A DNA stretch of 11,884 bases. It comes from Candidatus Omnitrophota bacterium. Its GTDB lineage: Bacteria > Omnitrophota > Gorgyraeia > Duberdicusellales > 4484-171. The notes beneath the pieces are model-generated. The model was not told the origin of the DNA, made no database searches, and worked only from the letters and a program-made list of their open reading frames with translations. Below are positions 7,891 through 11,884 of this stretch, in pieces. How positions within the stretch are numbered: the stretch's first letter is position 1; each line of letters begins with the position of its first letter. Both the position numbers and the translations under genes were made by a program. Location: contig JAQTUC010000039.1 in assembly GCA_028710385.1 (NCBI GenBank), forward strand, positions 1 to 11,884. The letters are read 5' to 3'.

Positions 7891-7918
7891 AATATAATTT
7901 TAAGCGCTGATTTGTAAA
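7891..7918 (-). promoter_or_regulatory. Candidate sigma-70-type promoter of the redox operon
   Basis: On the minus strand, TTTACA (7918-7913) and TATATT (7896-7891) are separated by 16 bases, in the AT-rich gap upstream of the ABM-like gene and downstream of the DUF1634 gene. The implied 5' leader is about 75-80 bases. No clear operator was seen. Several overlapping TATA-like boxes make the exact choice uncertain. Confidence 0.35.
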
Positions 7919-8012
7919 TGGCTGGAATGGTGTTTTATTTGACTTCTTTCTGCTGGTTAAATTTGATTATTTTTGAAGCAATCGGAAGGATGTCTGCAAA
8001 CCGGTTAAACTT

Positions 8013-8399
8013 TTATCGTCCGCCGAAAAGGCTGTAACATAAAACTGCAAGAACTATACAAGTTATGGCTAGATATAATTTGTCCCGCTCGCGGAAAAAA
8101 ACGAACACAGAAAACACAACTCTGGCTATAGGTGTGGCTATTAGCGCTAAAAGGCCAAGTTGTACCATTCCCCTGCCATGTAAAGAAAACGCATATTTAA
8201 AAATTTTTACTGGGTGGCGCAATTCCTGCGGTTCGCCGTAAAAATTTTTATAGTCAGGCATGGTAAAACCATGTTTAAACATATAAATTACGCCGCCTAA
8301 AATAACCAATGTCGCCGCTATGATAACGCCGGCCCTTAACAGGTTGCCCATAAATACTTCTATCCCGCCATCAATAATTTTCTGCTTTTGGTTTGTCAT
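8013..8399 (-). CDS. DUF1634 family membrane protein, partner of the TauE/SafE exporter
   Basis: This is a 128-residue integral membrane protein with three predicted helices, about residues 22-41, 77-101 and 108-125. It shows the DUF1634 pattern: a first helix opening GNLLRAGVIIAA, a loop containing FYGEP (53-57) and LRHP, then GRGMVQLGLLALIATPIARV and RERDKLYLAI before the last helix. DUF1634 genes are commonly found next to TauE/SafE genes, and here the ATG comes one base after the TauE/SafE stop, so the two are one translational unit. The usual inference is an accessory subunit of the anion exporter, with no biochemical role established. It is the last gene of its operon. No convincing Rho-independent terminator follows before 7806. 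Confidence 0.87.
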   Translation of the reverse strand: MTNQKQKIIDGGIEVFMGNLLRAGVIIAATLVILGGVIYMFKHGFTMPDYKNFYGEPQELRHPVKIFKYAFSLHGRGMVQLGLLALIATPIARVVFSVFVFFRERDKLYLAITCIVLAVLCYSLFGGR

Positions 8400-8400
8400 T

Positions 8401-9237
8401 TTAGATATTACCTTTTATTCCTGAGAATATCATTTCAACAGCCAAAAGGAGAATTATTATGCTGAAAACGATGCGTAAATTCTTTGTTTTAGCTTCAAAT
8501 AAATGCCGAGCGCCAATAAGAGAACCGGCCAAGACTCCGAGCATAACAGGCATAGCTAAAATAGGGTCTATATAGCCGCGGTTAAGATAAACACCTGCGC
8601 CTGCGGCCGCAGTAACGCCGATCATAAAATTGCTGGTTGCGGTAGAAACTTTAAAAGGCAGGCGCATCACATTATCCATGGCAAGTACCTTAACCGCGCC
8701 GGAACCGATTCCAAGAAGCCCTGAAATAGAGCCTGCTAAAAACATGATAAAGAACCCGACGGGAATTCCCTGGACATGATAAGTTTCAAGGCCGCCTTTT
8801 ACCGGATAGGCTGCGTCAAGCTTAAGGCGCAAAGCTAAAGGGTCTGGCTTTGCGACTAGTTTCGGTTTACCTATCCGTTTTATTGTAAGATAAGAAGAAT
8901 GTATAAGTATAAGCCCGAAAATTATTGCTATTACGGAAGTAGACAATCTGGCAGCAACAAAAGCGCCGACTAAAGCGCCTATTGTAGTTGCGACCTCCAA
9001 AAACATTCCAATGCGAATATTACTAAAACCTTCTTTCACATAAGCTGAAGCAGCGCCAGAAGAAGTGGCGATTACGGAAATAAGCGAAGCGCCGACGGCA
9101 TATCTGATGTCTACGCCAAAACCAAGCGTTAACAGCGGGACAATCACAACTCCTCCGCCAAGCCCTGTTAAGGCTCCGAGGAAACCGGCAAATAATGAGG
9201 CAATCCAAATAAGCGCGGCAAAAGTCAGAATGCTCAT
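8401..9237 (-). CDS. TauE/SafE family sulfite/organic-anion exporter-like permease
   Basis: This is a 278-residue inner-membrane protein with the internal duplication of the TauE/SafE family. The first half has AGFLGALTGLGGGVVIVP (GLGGG at 25-29). The second has SGLLGIGSGAVKV (GLLGIGSG at 173-180) followed by the STATSNFMIGVTA helix. Characterised relatives export sulfite, sulfoacetate or related sulfonates; the substrate here is unknown. No good Shine-Dalgarno precedes the ATG (TTAAACTTCC). The gene begins ten bases after the metalloprotease stop, so translation probably depends on coupling to that gene. The neighbouring DUF1634 gene follows after one base, the usual pairing. Confidence 0.93.
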   Translation of the reverse strand: MSILTFAALIWIASLFAGFLGALTGLGGGVVIVPLLTLGFGVDIRYAVGASLISVIATSSGAASAYVKEGFSNIRIGMFLEVATTIGALVGAFVAARLSTSVIAIIFGLILIHSSYLTIKRIGKPKLVAKPDPLALRLKLDAAYPVKGGLETYHVQGIPVGFFIMFLAGSISGLLGIGSGAVKVLAMDNVMRLPFKVSTATSNFMIGVTAAAGAGVYLNRGYIDPILAMPVMLGVLAGSLIGARHLFEAKTKNLRIVFSIIILLLAVEMIFSGIKGNI

Positions 9238-9247
9238 GGAAGTTTAA

Positions 9248-9886
9248 CTATCTGAATCTAAACAAACCAAACAACAATCCAATTAGATAAGTAATCAATC
9301 CCTGCATGAAGATTATCACGGGGTTTAGCAATCCTGTAAAAAGCAGTAGGGCCAGTATGAAAAAACCGTAAGGCTCAAGCATGGTTAGGCTCTCCTGCGC
9401 GCGGTAAGAAAGAAAACTCATAAGCACTTTTGAGCCGTCAAGCGGCGGTATTGGAATGAGATTAAAAGCGCCGAGGATTATATTTATTCTGGCTACGGTA
9501 GTCAGCGTGATTTCCCAAACCGGATTATTGTTTATAAAATTAAACTGCAGCAGAAATATCGCAATTACCGCAATAAGTATATTTGTAGCGCAACCGGCAA
9601 GTGCTACAGAAAATAAACCCCAGCGCCGGTTGCTAAAACTCGCATAATTAACAGGCACCGGGCGCGCCCAGCCAAAACCTACGATAAAAAGCGCGACAGT
9701 TCCAATCGGGTCAAGATGTGACTTTGGGTTAAGCGTGAGCCTGCCGCTGTAGAGAGCCGTGTTGTCCCCGAATAAATGCGCCACCCAGCCGTGCGCCACT
9801 TCATGGAGAATAACTGAGTACAGAATTATTACGGCAATAATAATGAATAGAAACGGGTTGCTGAATAAAAGCGAAATTAATCCCAT
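9248..9886 (-). CDS. Site-2 protease family zinc metalloprotease (M50, YwhC-like)
   Basis: This is a 212-residue integral membrane metalloprotease. The zinc-binding HExxH is HEVAH at residues 28-32 inside the first helix. The NPKSHLDPIG segment (53-62) and FNLIPIPPLDG (141-151), with the third zinc-ligand-type Asp (D150), complete the M50 signature. The short length without a PDZ domain fits the minimal YwhC-type group rather than RseP. These proteases cut substrates within the membrane; the target is unknown and no anti-sigma-factor gene is near. The start is well set: AGGAGG lies 7 bases before the ATG. It heads the operon with TauE/SafE and DUF1634. A perfect palindrome, possibly a terminator of the upstream gene or an operator, lies just 5' of its ribosome binding site. 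Confidence 0.94.
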   Translation of the reverse strand: MGLISLLFSNPFLFIIIAVIILYSVILHEVAHGWVAHLFGDNTALYSGRLTLNPKSHLDPIGTVALFIVGFGWARPVPVNYASFSNRRWGLFSVALAGCATNILIAVIAIFLLQFNFINNNPVWEITLTTVARINIILGAFNLIPIPPLDGSKVLMSFLSYRAQESLTMLEPYGFFILALLLFTGLLNPVIIFMQGLITYLIGLLFGLFRFR

Positions 9887-9908
9887 TAATATCCTCCTGT
9901 TGCTAAAT

Positions 9909-9935
9909 AAGCCATGCGGTATTATCGCATGGCTT
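9909..9935 (-). terminator. 10-bp perfect hairpin after the Hsp20 gene: weak terminator or operator
   Basis: AAGCCATGCG (9909-9918) and CGCATGGCTT (9926-9935) pair perfectly around a 7-base loop. On the minus strand it lies about 33 bases after the Hsp20 stop and is followed by TTATTTAG, a weak T tract, so partial termination is plausible. It also lies directly before the ribosome binding site of the metalloprotease gene and overlaps a promoter-like sequence, so it may act as an operator instead. Confidence 0.55.
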
Positions 9936-9949
9936 TAAGCCTCTATCAA
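9921..9949 (-). promoter_or_regulatory. Candidate promoter for the metalloprotease-TauE-DUF1634 operon
   Basis: On the minus strand, TTGATA (9949-9944) and GATAAT (9926-9921) are spaced by 17 bases, each one mismatch from the sigma-70 consensus. Transcription would start about 28 bases before the metalloprotease ATG and include its AGGAGG. The palindrome at 9909-9935 covers the -10 box and most of the lower spacer, an operator-like placement. Confidence 0.4.
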
Positions 9950-9968
9950 GAGCATTCGCTGAGTTTAA

Positions 9969-10556
9969 TTATTTTACCTGGATTTTTACTCCGGGCTCCT
10001 CTTTTTTCGCGGATTCCATCCTGGGCATACTTATTTTCAAAACACCATTCTTATATTCTGCGCTGATTTGCGAAGCCTTGACATCTTGCGGCAGCGTTAT
10101 TGTGCGGGAAAAATATCCGAAACTTTTTTCCTCTTCTATTATTTTTTCATTTTCTTTTTTCATCTCTGATTTTCTTTCTCCTGAAATGGTCAGAAAATGA
10201 TCTTTAAGCTCAATATTGATATCTTCTCTATTCATTCCGGGCAAATCAAGATTTATAATGTAATTATCTTTTGTTTCTTTGATGATTAATGCCGGCTCAA
10301 AGACTTCGCTTTCTTTGCGCATCATCATTTTTTCTTCTTTGGCGGCTTTTTTGAAATTGTCCCTGAACATTTTGTCTATTTTCTGCCGCATCTTCTCCAT
10401 CTCCGCAAGGGGATCCCATTCATTTGATTCCTGTAAGGCAGATATTTCATTTTTCAAAGATTTATCCTGCGGCTCAATCCCGGCTGCAAAGCAGAAACTT
10501 TGTGCGCTTGTCGCAATAAATACAGCAATAAAACTGCCAAGTATTTTGTTCGTCAT
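9969..10556 (-). CDS. Hsp20/alpha-crystallin family chaperone with Sec signal peptide (predicted periplasmic)
   Basis: This is an ATP-independent small heat-shock protein holding unfolded proteins, 195 residues long. The N-terminus is a standard Sec signal peptide: MTNK, a hydrophobic core (ILGSFIAVFIATSA), and a polar end SFCFAAG with cleavage likely after A24 or A25. A typical cytoplasmic Hsp20 has none, so export is predicted. After a charged helical linker containing EWDPLAEMEKM (46-56), the alpha-crystallin domain spans about 88-178 and includes YIINLDLPGMNREDI and the signature KNGVLKISMP (169-178). The C-terminal tail has an IxI-like motif I192-Q-V194. The start is the ATG with AAGGAGGG upstream; an in-frame ATG 27 bases earlier spoils the signal peptide and lacks such a site. 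It follows a secreted beta-rich protein gene by 19 bases. Confidence 0.93.
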   Translation of the reverse strand: MTNKILGSFIAVFIATSAQSFCFAAGIEPQDKSLKNEISALQESNEWDPLAEMEKMRQKIDKMFRDNFKKAAKEEKMMMRKESEVFEPALIIKETKDNYIINLDLPGMNREDINIELKDHFLTISGERKSEMKKENEKIIEEEKSFGYFSRTITLPQDVKASQISAEYKNGVLKISMPRMESAKKEEPGVKIQVK

Positions 10557-10575
10557 TTTTCCCTCCTTAATCGTT

Positions 10576-10935
10576 TCATTCACCTTTTAGCCAAATATGG
10601 CTTGCTTCTTTCTCGCCATTTTCCGCGATTACATAACTAACAGTTATCATATTCCCCGCAAATAAATCTGTAAGCTTTAGAGGCTGGCCGTTATTTTCAA
10701 TTACTGCGTTTTCAAGTACATAAATATTATATTTTTCTGATTTTGTTTCCGCCTCGTCCAGATATGCATGCATAAGAATCATGGAGCGCTCATAATCAAC
10801 CTGATCAATGCGGCCGGTTATTTCCGCAACATCCTGCATCGGCAGGACTTTCTCTTCCGGAATAGCGATAGAAATTCCCGGGAAAACAATAAATATCGCC
10901 GTAAACCCGAAAATCGCCAATAGTACATATTTCAT
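10576..10935 (-). CDS. Small secreted beta-rich protein of unknown function (DUF5666/OB-like character)
   Basis: This 119-residue protein has a clear Sec signal peptide (hydrophobic core from residue 4, cleavage probably after ISIA at 24). The mature part of about 95 residues follows the pattern ITGRIDQVD, MILMHAYL, KYNIYVLENAVI, LKLTDLFAGNMITVSYVI, ASHIWLKGE. That is a series of beta strands with the phrase 'xDLxxGxxVTVxY' seen in small periplasmic OB-like domains such as DUF5666; this family link is by pattern only. Start: the ATG at 10935 follows AAGGAGG by five bases. A GTG two codons upstream lies inside the Shine-Dalgarno and is rejected. The stop is 19 bases from the exported Hsp20 start, so the two are probably co-transcribed. 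Function is unknown. Confidence 0.82.
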   Translation of the reverse strand: MKYVLLAIFGFTAIFIVFPGISIAIPEEKVLPMQDVAEITGRIDQVDYERSMILMHAYLDEAETKSEKYNIYVLENAVIENNGQPLKLTDLFAGNMITVSYVIAENGEKEASHIWLKGE

Positions 10936-10989
10936 TTTCACCTCCTTTTTGACTTAAACCAGTAAAACGGAAAAAAATACCTCTAAAAA

Positions 10990-11441
10990 TCACAATCCCG
11001 CTGAAAGCGGATGCACACCCTTACGGATTTTGTAGTAAAAATAAGCAAGAATAAAAAGGCTCGGCAGGCTGTCCTTATCGCTTGAGAGCGCCCTTTTAAA
11101 AAGCATAGGCAGGCTGTAAAAATGTTTCAATGCCCTCCAGATTGAATAAGCTCCGGTTCCTCCTATAATAACTTTTTTTCCTCTTGCGCAAAATTTTTCA
11201 GCGATATCAAAAGCCCTCAGTATATTGCGCAGCATCCCGGTAAGCGCAATCATATCTGCTTCTGTTTCAAAATCCACATCATCCACCAATTCATCAACTA
11301 TTTCAGCATCATAGCTTCGCGGAGTCAAGCCCGCCAGATACATAAGGGTGCGTGAAGGCATAAAAGACCTGCGACTTTTGATAATTTTGCCGCTAACATC
11401 ATAAGAGGACGGGTAAATAAATAAAATCTTTTTTTAGGCAT
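10990..11441 (-). pseudogene. Remnant of a B12-binding radical SAM protein: frameshift near start and large central deletion
   Basis: From the ATG at 11441 (AAAGAG upstream) the frame reads MPKK, then is lost in an A7 run (11429-11435). Adding one A or slipping back one base gives KKKILFIYPSSYDVSGK, then SFMPSRTLMYLAGLTP, AEIVDELVDDVDF, DMIALTGM and KKVIIGGT: the cobalamin-binding N-terminal domain of B12-dependent radical SAM proteins. Right after the GGT, where the rest of this domain and the radical SAM domain with CxxxCxxC should follow, the sequence passes into WRALKHFYSLPMLFKRAL and YYKIRKGVHPLSAGL, which resembles the far C-terminal tail of the same family. No cluster-binding cysteine motif exists. 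Intact members are usually around 450-600 residues; about 150 codons remain. The internal ATG at 11361 gives a 123-residue ORF, but this is not a plausible enzyme. The domain match is from pattern recognition. Confidence 0.7.
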
Positions 11442-11481
11442 AATATTCTCTTTAAAAACAAAAAATGAGCAATCGTTAGAC

Positions 11482-11509
11482 AGTATAGAATGTAAGCTAA
11501 GTTTGTCTA
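11482..11509 (-). promoter_or_regulatory. Candidate promoter of the B12-radical SAM remnant
   Basis: On the minus strand, TAGACA (11509-11504) and TATACT (11487-11482) are separated by 16 bases, each one mismatch from consensus, and would give a leader of about 35 bases before the ATG at 11441. An inverted repeat, TAGACA at 11477-11482 and TGTCTA at 11504-11509, brackets the promoter. Confidence 0.45.
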
Positions 11510-11558
11510 TGACTGGCTTCCTTAAAATATTGATTTTTATACACTGCTTGCCGGATTT

Positions 11559-11578
11559 TTGCCTTAAATTCAAGGCAA
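11559..11578. repeat. Short inverted repeat between divergent genes
   Basis: TTGCCTT (11559-11565) and AAGGCAA (11572-11578) form a 7-bp perfect inverted repeat around six bases. Neither strand has a T tract after it, so it does not look like a terminator. It lies upstream of the candidate promoter of the following plus-strand ORF and could be a regulator site. The rest of the gap 11442-11658 holds only the two candidate promoters. Confidence 0.35.
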
Positions 11579-11602
11579 TTGTACTAAAGTAATTATTTTT
11601 TC

Positions 11603-11630
11603 TTTCAGAATCCGCGTAAAATTCTATAAT
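11603..11630 (+). promoter_or_regulatory. Candidate promoter for the short membrane-anchor ORF
   Basis: A perfect TATAAT (11625-11630) lies 28 bases before the ATG at 11659. The matching upstream box (TTTCAG at 11603-11608, 16-base spacer) is poor, so this rests mainly on the -10 element. Confidence 0.35.
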
Positions 11631-11658
11631 AATAACCTGAATTAAAAAGGCAGCCAAA

Positions 11659-11865
11659 ATGAAGAAACTAAATATTCCCCGCTTATTTTTCCTTGCGGCG
11701 GTTTCCGTGTCCACGTTAAGTTTTCTATTTGTGTCTTTTACCATCTATGCTCATTTAAAATATAAGCGTTCAATTATCCAGCAGGCCAAAAGTATAGTGC
11801 AGCTTGAAACTGACAGGGTCGTAAAAGAAATAAGCTCCCAGCTTACGTTCACTCAAATTCCATAA
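11659..11865 (+). CDS. 68-residue single-pass membrane protein, probably the anchor fragment of a sensor-type protein
   Basis: The ORF starts with ATG preceded by AAGGCAG and encodes a basic start (MKKLNIPR), one transmembrane helix (about residues 9-30, LFFLAAVSVSTLSFLFVSFT), and a polar helix KYKRSIIQQAKSIVQLETD ending in KEISSQLTFTQIP before TAA. This is the layout of the first helix and start of the extracytoplasmic domain of membrane sensors (histidine kinases, cyclase or chemoreceptor types), but nothing of a catalytic domain follows in frame. Only 19 bases remain in the window. One other forward frame is open from 11834 to the end, so a frameshift near 11834-11863 may have cut a longer gene. 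It could also be a genuine small membrane protein. I do not recognise a family. Confidence 0.5.
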   Translation: MKKLNIPRLFFLAAVSVSTLSFLFVSFTIYAHLKYKRSIIQQAKSIVQLETDRVVKEISSQLTFTQIP

Positions 11866-11884
11866 AAAAATACAAATAAGCCTT

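Noticed and set aside
7999..8006. AACCGGTT palindrome after the DUF1634 gene as a terminator.
   Set aside because: The stem is four base pairs with no loop or T tract, so it cannot act as a Rho-independent terminator.
10805..10993. 62-residue minus-strand ORF between the remnant and the secreted-protein gene.
   Set aside because: It reads through the ribosome binding site and signal peptide of the 119-residue gene in another frame, and its product shows no recognisable family.
11325..11744. 139-residue minus-strand ORF upstream of the radical SAM remnant.
   Set aside because: Its first part covers the divergent intergenic region including both candidate promoters. Its end is only the frameshifted reading of the remnant's 5' part.

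Overview
The window comes from a Gram-negative bacterium with a moderately AT-rich genome. It encodes a three-part RND efflux system with an outer-membrane channel, plus proteins carrying Sec signal peptides or a lipobox. Strong AAGGAGG ribosome binding sites and short intergenic gaps are the rule. Nothing here fixes the taxon. The mix (B12-binding radical SAM remnant, signal-peptide-bearing Hsp20, very small Lys/Cys-rich protein) would fit an uncultured lineage such as Omnitrophota or Elusimicrobiota, but that is only a guess.

Layout. (1) Positions 2-5661, plus strand: an RND efflux operon of outer-membrane factor (5' end outside the window), lipoprotein periplasmic adaptor and inner-membrane HAE1-type pump. 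The last two genes overlap by ATGA. (2) A strong hairpin with T tracts on both sides (5656-5697) separates this operon from a convergent one and probably stops both. (3) Positions 7806-5713, minus strand: a tight five-gene operon of ABM-fold monooxygenase-like protein, AhpD/carboxymuconolactone decarboxylase-like protein, short-chain dehydrogenase, DJ-1/PfpI-family protein, and a 34-residue Cys/Lys-rich putative zinc-binding mini-protein too short for normal gene calling. A candidate promoter lies at 7891-7918. (4) Positions 9886-8013, minus strand: a site-2-type membrane metalloprotease, a TauE/SafE exporter and its usual DUF1634 partner. (5) Positions 10935-9969, minus strand: a small secreted beta-rich protein followed by an Hsp20-family chaperone with an N-terminal Sec signal peptide, which predicts a periplasmic small heat-shock protein. 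(6) Positions 11441-10990, minus strand: the wreck of a B12-binding radical SAM gene, with a frameshift in an A7 run near its start and the whole catalytic middle missing. (7) Positions 11659-11865, plus strand: a short ORF that looks like only the membrane anchor of a sensor-type protein.

How they work together. Block 1 expels toxic compounds. Block 3 looks like a cytoplasmic detoxification set for quinones, carbonyls or peroxides. Block 5 looks like envelope protein quality control. The common theme is stress defence, but these are separate transcription units and I see no shared regulator or operator. No RNA genes, insertion sequences, CRISPR arrays or integration sites were found. The strongest candidates for something little described are the five-gene redox operon ending in the 34-residue protein, and the exported Hsp20 with its secreted partner.
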